Shown here piece by piece: positions 20,891 through 33,540 of a DNA stretch of 64,000 bases (position 1 is its first letter; the number at the start of each line of letters is the position of its first letter). The DNA is from Eucommia ulmoides (Eukaryota; Streptophyta; Magnoliopsida; Garryales; Eucommiaceae). The notes under the pieces are model-generated. The model ran no database searches. It was not told the origin of the DNA and saw only the letters and a program-made list of their open reading frames with translations. Where the stretch lies: contig CM028334.1 of the NCBI GenBank assembly GCA_016647705.1, forward strand, positions 12,123,546 through 12,187,545, written 5' to 3'. The position numbers and the translations under genes are program-made.

Positions 20891-23260
20891 TTTGTTATTT
20901 TTAGTAATTTCTGTTTTAAGTTCTTGTTATTTGTTGTTGTGGTGTATGTTGAGTGATCCCTCATATTATTCTTCTATTTTTGGTTTTTCATCATATGTAT
21001 TTAAATTATGATTGTGGATGGTGTATAAATGACCCCCAATTTCTTTTATTTTATAAAATGACCCCTACCTAAAACATCATTCTCATGATGGTGGCAGTTG
21101 CTTTTGACCTAAAGATGAGCATGTTGCTGTCGATGAAGAGTACCAGCCTCTCCTTTTCTTCATCATTTTCTTAAGGGGTGGGTCGGCGTTGGTTGTTGGG
21201 AGGTGGGGCCTTGTGGTTTACGTTTATGCACTCTAATTTTTATGGAATCGTATTGAAAATTCACGCCTCACAATTGCCTAGTTATGTTCTAATTTGGAGG
21301 ATGATCTTGGATCTCTCTCAACTTTAATAACTAATTCATGAGATGAGATTTTTCCTCATACTGATAACTTGATCACAAGTCTTTTTCACAACCGATGTGG
21401 GATAAAATCAACAATCTTTCTCTCTCAGATCGAGCCTTTGGTCGATTAGCCCTTAACTAGTTTCTTCCTTTGTGACTATTGGGTTAGAGTTGTAAGCTAA
21501 ACTATGATACCAATGTAGGGTGGTTTTGGGCTTCAGAAAGTTAGCTAATGAGGTGAAATTTTTTCTCACACTTAATAATATGATCATTAACTTTTTTCAT
21601 ATCTGATATGGGATAAATTCAACATAATTTTATTAGGATTTAGGGTGTAGAATGCATTTGGACAATTGTAAAATGCCGACAAAAATCCCTTATGGTATTT
21701 TGTATTAGATTGTCTAAAAAGAAAATAAATAAATAAATAAGATGGTGAAAAGATGTGATATGAAGTTATTTGATAGATCAATATCCATAATTATCTTCCG
21801 AAATTTGATTTCTAATTAGGAATTTGTTGACAATTATGTCTAATAATTTGATAATTAAATGTTATGTGTGAAGAATGTTACATTTATCATCACTTGTATA
21901 TCAATTATCAAATCATATGTGTATGAATGCATCACTCCAAGGTTGGGAATGGACCCTCTTCACAAAAAGGTGGTGAAAAAAGAACCAAATGCAATACTAA
22001 GTTAAAACGTCTTATAAAATAATAAATAATTAATAATATTTTAGTACAGTTTATCAATCTCAATATATTTAAATTTAGTAAATTTTTTGGGATAAAAATA
22101 ATTTTTTAGACCACCGAAATTATTATTTTCAGCCATTTAATAATAATATCTATTAGTAGTGGGAGAAATTTAAGGTTTATTTTCTTATTAATTAGACAAA
22201 TACACTTAAAAAGTAAATACCTAATTTGAAATCAATAGGGCTTGGCCCTACTAGATCCTTAATGGGTCTGCCGATGCTTAAAGTGTGACATTTATTTATT
22301 TATTTATTTTTATTGATCTTCAGTTATCAATTATCACAATTCAATTAAATAGATTTTTTTTTTCCTCATGTAAACTTACTTATTAACTCCATTTTCAATT
22401 TTTTTTTAATAGTACAAACCAAACAATTCCTATATTTCTTTTTCTCATCTTTGTGACATTGGATATGAAGTGTCATGACGGATAATTTTCACAAAATTGA
22501 TTGCTTTGTTTTACAAATTATGAAATATTATTGTATTTTACATTTTAGTTTTACTTTACTTAAATTCTCACAACCAAAATGTTTCGACACAACCTCAAGT
22601 GTCTCTCCAAGTTCCTCCTCATTAGAGTACATTCTCTCCAAACATCATGTTACATCATATCAGCAAACCACATCAATGAAATAAATCATGTCATTTTGCC
22701 ACATTACGTATTAGGTCATTTGTCCGCCACGTCTCTAGTTTAGTTGAAAACCAAATTTCTTTACAGTATAGTAGACTAGTTCACTTTCATTTTTATTGCT
22801 TAAGTATGTTTTTAGTAGATTTTTGCTTGTGGTGAGTTAGAGTTGGTAGAGAAAGTTGGTATGATCCTGTACGGGATCGCCTCCATTCTAGTTGACGAAT
22901 TGGGGCTTCAGTTCCACTCTGGATTTAGTTTCAAAAATTAAGACGAACGACTACAGTTCTATCCCTTTTGCCTTGTATTCTAGTTAGCAGTAGAGTGTAT
23001 AATTCTGTTTAATGACTTTAGAGTCTGCTTTTGCTTTTAAAAAAAAATATAGGCCAAATTATGTAATGGAGATAGGTAGGCAGAGTGTTATGACATTTTC
23101 AAACTAATCCTAATTCAAATTAAAAAAAAAAAAAAAAAAAAAAAACAATAAGAAAAAATCTCATTTTATTTTCAAGTTCATTTCTTTATTTATTTTTACC
23201 TAATTTACAAAATTTCTTAAATTAAAAATTGTGTAATAACGTGCACTGGATTTCCTTCCG
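20891..23260. other. Intergenic: PSP 3' flank to POLAR-like leader
   Basis: Contains the PSP 3' UTR, one TRIM (21293-21624), AT-rich DNA and a poly-A run at 23124-23144. A stretch at 22800-23040 is less AT-rich but shows no coding frame that I recognise. The short open frames here have no family features. Confidence 0.6.
21293..21624 (-). mobile_element. TRIM element, minus strand
   Basis: Minus-strand LTRs at 21624-21514 and 21413-21293 both begin TGTTGA(A/T)TTTATCCC. A primer-binding site TGGTATCATAGTTTAGC lies at 21512-21496. It belongs to the same family as the copy at 26124-26434 (shared CGATGTGGGATAAA-type segment). Confidence 0.7.
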
Positions 23261-23264
23261 CTTA

Positions 23265-24058
23265 GATAACGGGGGCGACGACGAGTCTTATGATTCCAAA
23301 GCAACACCTTCAACAACCCTCTGCGTCGGCGGCGAATCTCCGTGCTTCGCTCGGTAGATTCGCCTTCACATGGCGCAACTTTTGAAAAGTTGAACCTTTT
23401 TCCATGTGGAAAACTGAAAGTCTAGCCATTTTCCCTCCGTTGTATCTTTGTTCTTCTATCTTAATCTCATGGTTTGACAGCTACACTACACTGCTAGGTT
23501 TTCTTGAGATTTTGTGTTCTTCTTTTCGAATTTATGGGATTATCAGTTTATCAGCTGATTTAATTGGGATATTGTTCAGAATTTGTTTTACAAGGTCCAG
23601 AAAATGTGTTTATCTGGTTGCTCCTGCTGTTGATTAGCTGGAGTTTTCCGGCGAAATGGTTGTCTTTCCGTTGATGGCTGTGGACGCTAGGGTTTGATGT
23701 GAGAGGTTTATCACTTGGATTTCGGTTAAGTTTTGTCTGGCATTGGCTTTTGGATTTGATTCATCGGCTGTAGCTTAAACATCGTCTTTGTAGGTTAATT
23801 TAATTTTTTGCCGGCAGAGGGTTTCGCCATTACTGCAGAGAATTGAAAAGTTCGAAGCTCTGTTCTATGTTTGAGGTAAAATTTCTTGATTTTAGACTGT
23901 GAAAACTGACTGTTTTGATTGATGGAACTTGCTGATTTGGGAATCTCTATGCTTGCTGATTTGGGAATCTCTATGCTGATAATCGAGACAAAAAAGAAAC
24001 TCTGTCTTGTGGAATTCGGTTAGTGTTCTTCCCTGAAAAGTTGAAAGAGTAAGTAGAA
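23265..24058 (+). promoter_or_regulatory. Leader region of the POLAR-like gene
   Basis: GC content rises from about 23265. The stretch has several upstream ATGs and a possible leader intron (donor near 23875, GAG|GTAAAA; acceptor near 24020, GGTTAG). A 22-bp repeat, CTTGCTGATTTGGGAATCTC, occurs twice near 23929-23975. Leader limits are inferred. Confidence 0.4.
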
Positions 24059-27000
24059 ATGGATGTATGGATTGTTGCTGCAGCTGCTGGTGCTGGGTAT
24101 GTGGCCCAGCACTGGAAAAGTATTATGAGGGGTAAAAAAAGTATATCAGATTCATCTTTTCAGAATTCTGGACTTGCAAAATCATCTCCATTGGAAGGGA
24201 AATCCCGGGATAAAACTTGCCCTTTCCGCAAATTTGTTCATAGAAAAGACTTAGATAAAGATATTCCTACCGAAGAAGACGCTTCTACTAGTGGTTCCGA
24301 TGGGGAAAAAAGGGCAGAAAATTATGAAGATCTCAATCTGCTTTCTGTTTCTGGCTTATCAACTGGATTATTGAGCAATGAGGTTGAAAACTTTCAAGAG
24401 GGTGGTCAAATTGATGAAAAATCCAGTGACTTTCAAGAGGATAAGCCTTATGGATATTTGAGGAACAAAAGCATTGTTAGAGCTAGAAGAAGTGATGGGC
24501 AGTTTCTTAAGCCTTTGAGTTCTCTAGAGAGTTGCCTTGTGGCTCAGCTATACAAGGAACATGCTGAAATGGAAGAATACGTATATACTAACATGCCTTC
24601 ACCGTCTTCTCCAAGAGTTAGGCCTTTTATTGTGACCAATGGAAGCAAAATGATTAGTAGATCACATAGTGATTCTTTCAAGGTTCTGAAGAAAACACAG
24701 TCAGAAGAAAACGAGGCTGTTATTGGAATTCCTCCTCTACCAAATGTTGAGTTTATGAAAATTGTGAGCAAAGCGGAAGCTGGGATGGGAAAGGAGCCGC
24801 ATGGAAGACTGAGTTCTACAGATGGTACTAACTTTAGTCTTCTGGTTTTTGTGAATATTACTATCCCACATATGCATGATCATCGTTTTAATGAATATGG
24901 ATAATTCTAGTCAAACTTTCCTGATTCAACACAAAGATTCTTGAGAGTGAAAAGAATCAACAATTTTTTGATTCTCATATTCTTAAGGAATCCGAGAATC
25001 AGTCCCAACATCTTGGGATGGGGTGGGAACAGAAACGTGTTTACCAAACTCGTTTTTGTACATCAATCCCAAAATTCTGGGAGTGGGAACAAGAATCAGG
25101 GAACGGAAACACTAACCAAACAGGGCCTTACTATCCCTTGTGATTCAACTAGCATCATTACAATTTGAGATGGTAAAACTTTTCGGTACACTCTGTACCG
25201 TTAAAAAAATCTAGTTAGAAATCACTTGAGCTAGTTCTACAAGTTATAACATGCACAGCATTGTCTTCTCACACACTGTATTGTCATCTGGATCAGGATC
25301 ATCACATGGAGCACTACTCTTTTCTTTTGGTATCTCTGTTGGCATACTATCTTCTTTCTTGGCCAACAAACGGGAGGTAAACAAACTGAATATGTTGTTG
25401 AAACAAACTCAGAGCTTGGTCCAAGATCTACAAGAAGAACTTGAGATGAAGGATTCATTAACAGTTAAAGAGCTTGCCGTGGAGGATTTTGAATCACAGG
25501 ATACCCATGATGAATCTTTCAACAATGGAGCTACTCATGCATTTTCCTCTGAAGTAGGTGAATCAATAAAAGATGGGCATGATGAATTTTGTGATCAGAG
25601 GGCGGGGGAAGAATCTTTCAGTGAAATTGAGGCGGAGCTTGAAGCTGAACTCCAAAAATTGGAAATAAACATGACCTCGTCCAGTTTGGAAGGGAAGTTG
25701 TCTGATCTAGTCGAGGTAAGCATTCCTATTTATTTTTGCAAATTTAGTGGGTCATGGCCGATATATATATGTATGTATATATTTATGAATTTTCTTGGCT
25801 GCGTAGTGTTTTCTTCTCAGAGTTTATTACATGCCTGGAGATGATTATTAATGAATTCCATGTTCATTTCTTCGTCATGCGATAAATTTCTTTTATGGTG
25901 TGTTTGGGTAAGCTATTTAAAGTAGATATTTCATTTCAAGAAGGGATTTGCAAATTTTTCTGAACAAAGTTTCTTAAGTGAAAAATTACAAATCCCTTCT
26001 CAAAATGAAATATACCTTCTTCTTACCTTACCCTGATGGGCCATTTGTGAGATTTTGTTGCAAGAAGATTCTAGTTTAAAAGATTTCTGTAAATAGAAAT
26101 GACTTAGTTCGAGAAGTGGTAGGTATAGGGTGGTTTTGGGCCTTTCTCAACCCCAAAAGACAGCTCATGACGTAAGGTTTTTTCTCACACTTATAACCTG
26201 ACCATCAATTCCTTTCCCATCCGATGTGGGATAAACCTAACAATACCTCACACATCGGGCATTTGGTCAGCTAACCTTTGACCAGTCTTTCCCTTTGTGG
26301 CAATTGGTTGGGCTCTGATTCCATATAATAGGATGGTTTGGGTCCCTCTCAACCTCGAGCTCATGAGATGAGTCCCTTACACTTATAACCAGACTACCAG
26401 CCCTTCTCACATTCGATGTGAGATAAACCCAACAGTGTATCCGCAGGCACTTTTTTTTTTTTTGTATTTCTTCATCATTTTATTTCTAATATCCAAGATC
26501 TTAGTAGCGCGAACCGCCATATGTGCCATGCTGGTTCTTCCTCTAAATTTTGTTTCTAGCGACAGTCAAACAAGATTTTCTGTCATCATTTATGCATCCA
26601 TCTAGTAAGTGACATCGAATGAAGAAGTAAAAAAAAAATGTTGATTTCATATAGACAATCATACCAAGAATTTTTTTGTTACAACTTGTTCTCTCGAAAA
26701 CCATTTCTCTTGAATTTTTTATCTCTATTATTTTATTCTCATACATTTTTCTATAAATTTTCTAGTTGTGATAGTTTAATGATAAATTTCAAATGACTTC
26801 TTTCACGTAGTCATTTCAAATCCTTCCATTTGATCTTTTGAATAATGTTTTTAGTTTGTTGTATCGTATCTCTCGTATAGATTCTAGATTTAAGCTAGAC
26901 TTTTTCAATTCTAAATCCGTTCATTTCAAATCCTGCCATCCAAATGCGACCTTATTTTTTTTGGCAGCTTGACCCAGATTTTATACCAGACATCGCTCAA

Positions 27001-27630
27001 GGCGAATTAAGAGCGGAAATGTTTGGAACTGAAACCGGTTCCCAACCTTTTGCAGATCGAGACGGAAGCGGAAGCTCCACCACTCACTCCGCGAACTATG
27101 CCGTCTCTCCTCGAGAACTGAGCCTGAGATTACACCAAGTCATTCAATCAAGGCTAGAACAACGTGTTCATGAGCTCGAAACAGCACTTCAGAACAGCCA
27201 GAAAAAGGCTCAATTTCTTCAATACAGGGAATCGGGTTCTTCTTCAACAAGTCCTGTTTTTAATGGAGAGAAGACTATCGATCGGCCTGTGGTTATCAAT
27301 TTGTCAGGAGAATCTTTGGATGCTTATAACGCGTTGTTTGATGAATTCAACAAGATGAATGAATCAGAAGAAGAACAGCATTTTCAACCATCGGATCAGA
27401 GTTCGAATTTGGTGCAAAATGGTGAGTCAGAAGATTGTATGCTAAATCATTCGGTGACTGAAATTGGATTATCAGATGATTTTGATACGAGTAGAGATGA
27501 GACCGAGAGCGGTTACAATGAAATGGAGAAGCGATTAATAGAGCAAATTGTAGAAAGAGCCAGAAAAGGCTCTCCTGTTGTTTTGAACGCTCAAAGGATG
27601 TTGTTTTCAGGGGATGAAAGTGCACTTTGA
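24059..27630 (+). CDS. POLAR-like polarity protein (3 exons)
   Basis: Exons 24059-24824, 25297-25715 and 26968-27630 join in frame to 615 aa ending TGA. Residues 1-14 form a short hydrophobic Ala/Gly stretch (MDVWIVAAAAGAGYV). Residues 257-275 contain SSHGALLFSFG and the hydrophobic GISVGILSSFLANK segment. A coiled coil follows (about 276-312, NKLNMLLKQTQSLVQDLQEE), then an acidic region, and a second coiled coil at about 442-475 (SPRELSLRLHQVIQSRLEQR). These motifs match the plant family related to Arabidopsis POLAR, a plasma-membrane polarity protein of stomatal lineage divisions that scaffolds GSK3-type kinases. The long form here is mostly uncharacterised, so a stomatal role is only inferred. 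Introns carry MITE-like and TRIM insertions. Confidence 0.75.
24920..25140. repeat. MITE-like repeat in POLAR-like intron 1
   Basis: A segment with AAGAATCAACAATTTTTTGATTC at its start and CTAACCAAACAGGGCC at its end. A diverged relative lies at 28265-28485, ending ACCAAATGGGGCC. Terminal repeats are weak. Confidence 0.5.
25893..26040. repeat. Fold-back MITE in POLAR-like intron 2
   Basis: Imperfect arms of about 45 bp: AGATATTTCATTTCAAGAAG with GGGATTTGCAAATTTTTC on one side, and GAAAAATTACAAATCCC with CTTCTCAAAATGAAATAT on the other. The loop is short. Confidence 0.7.
26124..26434 (-). mobile_element. TRIM element in POLAR-like intron 2, minus strand
   Basis: Minus-strand LTRs at about 26434-26325 and 26242-26124 begin TGTTGGGTTTATCTCACATC and TGTTAGGTTTATCCCACATC. 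The primer-binding site TGGAATCAGAGCCCAACC is at 26323-26306. It is antisense to the host gene and has no coding capacity. Confidence 0.75.
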
Positions 27631-27883
27631 GAGGATGAAATGGAAAAGAGAATTGAAAGTGTTTTATTGATATCCATAATTGATTCTTGTGTATAGCTTG
27701 CATAAGAGAACCCAGATTCCATCCATTTGCACCCTTCACAAGCACAGAGATGGCTAGGTGCTGTTTCCACTCCCATGTATTTTAAATATCTTTCTTTTAT
27801 CATATTTCTATTAAGTTATTTTCTGCTCTGCAAAAAAAAACCAAAAAACAAGTAAACAAAAATACTAAGGTGACATTTGGATA

Positions 27884-27917
<34 letters not shown>

Positions 27918-28776
27918 TCAATAAATGAGGATTAGAAGGATTGATTGGGGTCCTGGTCGGAAGAACGAAAGAGACTGCGGCAGAGAGTAGTAAATTCCAA
28001 TTCTTTCCTTGGAATACATCTTTCTATTGGCTGGAAACGAATCCTCCAAAAAATGAATGAGTTCACATAACTTCATGAAAGGCTTTTATTATCAGTATTT
28101 ATGGCTAATATTTCCAAATGCATCTGCTGTGGCTACTCAATCTGTAGATTCTTGTATATTCCAAGAATTAAAACATGTTTATTAACAATCTTTTTTTAAT
28201 TATGAGAACAGAAACAAGAAACACTTTTGATTGTAATATTGTATGGTGGCTGGCAAGATGGTAGTAATCAAAGGGGGTGGCAATGAAAATAATTTTGTAA
28301 GTGAATAAGAATCAATATTTTTTTGTTTCTCAAATTCTTAGGAAATTCAAAAAATAATTCCAAATCATACAATTTTGAAAACAAAAATGCATGTAACAAG
28401 CACCTTTCTGTACATTAATCCAAAATTTTGGGCGCGAAAAAAACAATCAAGAAACAGAAACAATAACCAAATGGGGCCTAACCTACCGTTTGATAATGCA
28501 TTTTTCAATATTAAAAAACATAATTTGACAAAAAAATAATAATTTTACTTCATAATAAAAACAGAATCAAATATTTGTTTGATAGGACAAGACTTCAATT
28601 ATCCCTATAAATGATGTCCAATGCAAAACAAAAAAATTACAAACTCCAGATATCAAATAAAAAAGACAGAAGATCAGGTGTGTTCATAAATTAGCCATGC
28701 ATATAACAATCATCACTTCTTACAGAAATGAATTCACCTAAAAAAAGGTTTACAAAAGCCAAAAACCTTCCTTTGT
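27631..28776. other. Convergent 3' ends of two host genes
   Basis: The POLAR-like gene (+) and the RNA-binding protein gene (-) end towards each other 1.15 kb apart. The interval has a T-run at 27887-27911, a MITE-like repeat at about 28265-28485 and AT-rich DNA. No further gene is seen. Confidence 0.6.
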
Positions 28777-30871
28777 TCACATCCCTCTGCTGGCATAATC
28801 ATTATTAGCATCATCCTTGCTGATATAATCATCAGAAGTGTTTTGGCTGCCAAAAGCCCCATCTCCGGAATTTCCCTCAGCATAACCTCTGTTGTTATTA
28901 CCATAACCACCTCCATCATTTCCAGCACCATAGTTACTACTGTAATTATTATAACCTCTATTATTTCCGTAACCGCCACCCTCCCCCCCAAAATTTCCAC
29001 CATCTCCACCGCCATAGCCTCGCGCTCTGTCAGTTGCATAGTTCACCCTCACGTTGCGACCATGCAGATCCTGAAAAATGCATCCAAAACCCAGATTTTT
29101 TAATTTGTCAAAACAAGATTCCTATTAACTCTAGTTTGCAAAGGGGAAAATATAGATATAGTACTATAACAAGTAGAACTTTCTGTTTGGGGAGTTCTAT
29201 TTGTTTCCACAATGCCAAAATAAGTAAAATCTTTGGTTTCTTAGGGAAACAACCATTACGCGGAAAGATGAAAACAAAATTACCTTCCCATCCAAGGCTT
29301 GGATGGCAGCACTTGCTTCATCGGAGTTACTGTAAGTAACAAAGCCAAATCCTCTCGATCTACCAGTTTCACGGTCCACAATGACCCTAGCTGCAACAAA
29401 TGAGCTAGTGAGAATCCCAATAAAATCTCTCTACCTTAGTGGAGCCCGCAAAAGTTTCCTCTCAATCACAGTTTAAAAAATGGCATAACAAAAACTATTA
29501 TGCTCAATTCATTGTCGGAGAATTTCAATCAAAAGCACAAATCACATATACAGGATGTGTCAATTATTTATTTTGCACAGCATACAGAATTGTGACAGGT
29601 TAAAGAACATTGTTTTGTACCTCTGTTTTTTTAAAAAAAAAAGGGTATTCGTGAGTAAGAACCAAGATTCAATTTTGTACTACAAATTCAAAGTAGATAA
29701 AAAATTGCTGGCCTCAAACTATATAATGTGTTTCAAGCAGTGCCTTAACTAAAGATTTTCGTCTAAACCCTTCACTATCAAAGTGGAGCAACGTGCCCCT
29801 TCGAATTCTGTCTAGAACCTCAAATGGAGAATCAGTCACTATGACAACTTATTTTATCAGATAAACAAGTCAGGGAACATAAAACTACCACCACAAAAAC
29901 AAGAAAATTTTAAAACACATGCTTGCATAAGTTATCACCCAGCCAACATGTTTGTCTATATCCTAATTTGATCAGTCAATCCGATCTTACAATTCTTAAA
30001 CAGTCTGATGGTTCTCACACTATTATTCCCCTCCCTAACCCACCTACACATACCATTGCATCCCACATCCACCAAATGTTAATTCCGTTTTGACTTCCCA
30101 TATCTATTAAGCAAGCAAAACCATGTTATCATCTCTAAGAACACAAAGTAGCAGTCATTCATCATTCAACATGATTAGTGATTGCTCATCATATTTTGGT
30201 TGGGATGTGATCCAGTACAGTGGTTCAAGGAATCATATGGAGGTTCATCAGTTCATGGACATTCACTCATGTGATATTTAGGTTGGCGGAGTTCAAAAGC
30301 CATTCTTTGGTCAGATCAAGCAGGTTCGCAAGTGGATTGTGAGGTTGAGTGAGTGAACAATTGGGTCAATAAATGGTACCTTCCTTTTTTGTTCAATTTT
30401 CATACATGTTGGAAGCATTTGTCATGTGTGAATACAAGTATAAAAAGTTCTCATTATCATAATGAATACAAAAATTGGCATGCAATAAAAGTATGAAAAG
30501 TTCTCCATTATCATAATGAATACAAAAATCAGCAAGCAGCACAATATGGCTCAAAATTGTCTTAAAACTATATTTGAATGTACCGTCAATGACATGGCCA
30601 TAGTTGGCAAAGGCGTCTTTCAAACCATCGTTGTCCGTACCATAGGATAATCCTGCAGTGCCAAACACAAGAAACATTAACACCATTCAGGAAAAGAAGA
30701 AACTAAGTTGCCACTCGAAAGAAAACATGACGCACCTCCGATGAAGACCTTTGAAGATGACATGCTTCTTATAAGTTGAAAGATTGAGGGATTAGAATCA
30801 GATATTTCCGGGCTGATGTGCCTAGTCACAGTCTGCCTCAATATATTTGCAGTTTTACTGAAGAAAGCCAT
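28777..30871 (-). CDS. Mitochondrial-type glycine-rich RNA-binding protein (4 coding exons)
   Basis: Exons on the minus strand: 30871-30736, 30652-30584, 29390-29284, 29070-28777; all GT-AG, 201 aa, stop TGA. Residues 1-36 are basic and acid-poor at first (MAFFSKTANILRQTVTRH), as in a mitochondrial presequence. One RRM follows, with RNP2 KVFIGG at 41-46 and RNP1 RGFGFVTY at 81-88. From about residue 119 the tail is Gly/Asn/Tyr-rich (GGYGNNNRGY-type repeats) and ends acidic. This plan fits plant GR-RBP/GRP proteins of the mitochondrial class (Arabidopsis GR-RBP2/3 type), which act in organelle RNA editing, splicing or cold response. Which one it matches cannot be decided here. A leader intron precedes the ATG. 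Confidence 0.92.
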
Positions 30872-30873
30872 TT

Positions 30874-31513
30874 CTGCAACTTACAACAGATGTACATAAG
30901 AATATGGACAGAGATATGGAACACATACAATACAATGCATGAATATCCGTAACAATTGAAAAGATTATATATCTATAGACGTGAAAATAGAAAGACCTTA
31001 ATTGTGAAATACAACAAACTATGATCCCAATTCACGTTCCTCAGTTTTTGGACCATCATTTCCAAATAATAGAAGACACGACTCCCCAAATATCAATCTT
31101 TAAAGGGTTAAAGATTACAAATTCATACTGAACAAAACGCATGTAGCACCGAATATCGTAGAACTGCTAGGTCTAAGAGCATTATAAGAGCTCATTTGTA
31201 TCCAAACAAAGCTCAAGCACCCGGAAATCACGGTAAACAGTGAAAGTCAGGAATTAATTTCCGTTCCCGATACGCAGTTCTAAGCTTTAATCACAAACAT
31301 ACTGCAAATGAACACAAAATATATATAAAAAAAAAAAAAAAACACATAAAAATGTTTAGAACGCAACGATGAACACACAAAGAGACGATCATTTTCAGTT
31401 CAGTAAATCACCGAGAAACAGAAACCCAGAAAATTATACGATTGCAAGTAATCGTACAGACAGCATACAATGAATGACTACAAAAACAAAACAAAAATAT
31501 CGTCAAGGAGCAC
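30874..31513 (-). other. Leader intron of the glycine-rich protein gene
   Basis: Inferred from donor ACACGAG|GTGCTC at 31514/31513 and acceptor TTGCAG|AAATGG ending at 30874, two bases before the start codon. The upstream leader exon would cover about 31514-31590. Confidence 0.55.
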
Positions 31514-31539
31514 CTCGTGTTCTTTCTGCGGAGAGGCTA

Positions 31540-31548
31540 AAACCCTAG
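31540..31548 (+). promoter_or_regulatory. Telo-box AAACCCTAG
   Basis: AAACCCTAG on the plus strand within the leader/proximal promoter of the minus-strand RNA-binding protein gene. Telo-boxes near the start are common in plant genes for translation and RNA processing; function here is inferred. Confidence 0.5.
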
Positions 31549-31789
31549 AATGTATGATCGAGGGTTTAAGAGGAGACTGCCATTTCCTGAACCCATATAT
31601 TTGAGTTCTTCGAATAAATGTTCATCGTTGGATCTATGTTGTGGATTACGAGCCGTTGGATGATGAGGTGAGGGACTGGGGCTAGGGGCTTGGGGCAGGG
31701 CCCATGTCTAAATTTTTATCAACAGAAATGGGCAGTTGGCCCGGATGTAAGGATCATTTTCTGCAAATCGAGTTAAATTCAGTCTAATG

Positions 31790-33540
31790 TTACAATCTGG
31801 CACTCAGTTTCATTGTTTGAAGTCTTGAACCCAAACGGAACTGTCTATTCCAGTTCATCTCCTTTAGGACTAGTGAGCACAATTCTAACTCCGAAACCTT
31901 TTGAATTCGTTGTTCCATCAACCCAAATATTCCACTGATTTAAATTTGGTACCGATGACTCTGAATTCTCCTCTCCTTCTCTAGGAGTCAACTCCACTCA
32001 AAAATTAACTAAAGTTTGACCCTTGATTGTAATTTTTTGGACGAACTTAATATCAAATTCACCAATCTCCACTGCCCACTTCATCAATCTTCCCGATGTA
32101 TCCGATCGGTCCATTATTGTTCTTAAATGATAAGAAGTTATGACACTAATGGGATGAACTTGAAAATAATTCCTAAGTTTTCTGGTTGCAGTTATTAATG
32201 CCAAAGTTAACTTCTCCAAATCAATGTATCTAGACTCTATAGAAAGCAACAATTTACTGAAATAATGGATTGGGTATTGAACTTTGTCTTCTTCTATGAT
32301 AATATTGCACGGATTGCCCATTCGGATACAGCCAGATACAAATAGAGTTGTTTCCCATATTCCACTAAGGACAATGATTTAATCCTTTCCAAATACTCCT
32401 TCAATGATTGGAATACTTGCTCACATTCTTCAGTCCATTAAAAACTCTTATTTTCTCGTAGAACCTTGAAAAATGGGGTGACATTTGTCTGTGAATATCC
32501 AAATAAATCTACAACGCAGTTAACCTCCCAGTTAACATTTGTACTCCTTTAATGCTCATTGGGGACTTCATCTTCGTGATAGCATCCACATGTTCCCGAT
32601 TAGCTTTATTCCCCAAACTGCTCTACAACATATCGTATTTTTTTTTTTTTCAGGAGATACCCCAAAAGTACGCTTTTCTAGGTTTAACTTAATCTTGTAC
32701 CTTCGGAGTACCTCAAGCACTTCTCTTAGATGCTTCACACGATCAATTCTCTTCTTACTTTTAACCAACAAGTCACAAATATAAACTTCAATTGTATCCC
32801 TAATTTGTTCTTGGAACATTTGGTTTGCTAACCTTTGATAAGTTTCCCCTGTATTCAGTAAACCAAAGGGCATCACCTTATAGTAGTAAATTCACATATG
32901 AGTAATGAAAGTTGTTTTAACTTCACCGAGATGGTCCATCTTGATTTGGTTGTACCCAAAATAAGCAACCATAAAACTCATGATTTCATGCCTAGGAGTA
33001 GAGTTCAACATTCGATCCACTTAAGGGGTAGGATAACAATCCTTCGGGCATGCTTTATTCAAATCATTGAAGTCTACACATCCTTCAATTTCCTTTTTTC
33101 TTATTTACCGATACTTAGTAATCATTCCACATCGTCTTCAATTACTCACATTTTATCAGAATTGAAAATTCTTTGCATCTGACATACTAGAGGATGTGAA
33201 CTTGTTACATTGAGAAGATGCGCTGTGACATGGGTATCTATCCCTTTTATATCATTTGAATTCCAAGAATTTTCCTTTGAAAACTCCTTCAACAATCGAC
33301 TCATTTGCTCATTTTCACCAATAGAGCCATCTTGATCTTTACCTTTTTCTTGTTTGTTTCATCCAAGTACACTTCTTCTGTCAGTTCAGTAGGGTGAGCA
33401 ATTCCTGAATTTTATCAAAAACCATCAACTTCAGTATCTGAACTTAACATCTTCGAAATGCTTACTCTGCAATTAGTTGCTATTGATCCTTTGACTTTAG
33501 TTTCATGGCCACAATAAAATAATATTGAGAGTTTACATGA
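31790..33540 (-). pseudogene. Ty3/gypsy pol remnant (RT, RNase H), minus strand
   Basis: Minus-strand reading in gypsy order. A pre-RT linker (frameshifted, NSNDIKGIDTHVTAHLLNV near 33260). RT with MPFGLLNTGETYQRLANQMF and a YICDLLVKSKKRID motif at 32876-32700, where the usual YxDD has become YICD. RNase H with PIHYFSKLLLSIESRYIDLE and SGRLMKWAVEIGEFDIKF at 32321-31998. Then a second, archaeal-type RNase H fragment (WVDGTTNSKGFGVRIVL) down to about 31800. The pieces sit in different frames. The matching gag is at 41303-42540; a later insertion separates them. The remnant stops about 0.2 kb from the RNA-binding protein gene. Confidence 0.85.

Noticed and set aside
22800-23050. Possible gene fragment or processed retrogene ending in an A-run
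   Set aside because: No frame gives a recognisable protein, and the A-run is short with no target duplication found.
28734-29103. Additional open frames on both strands over the glycine-rich exon
   Set aside because: Shadows of the GGN-repeat coding exon in other frames.
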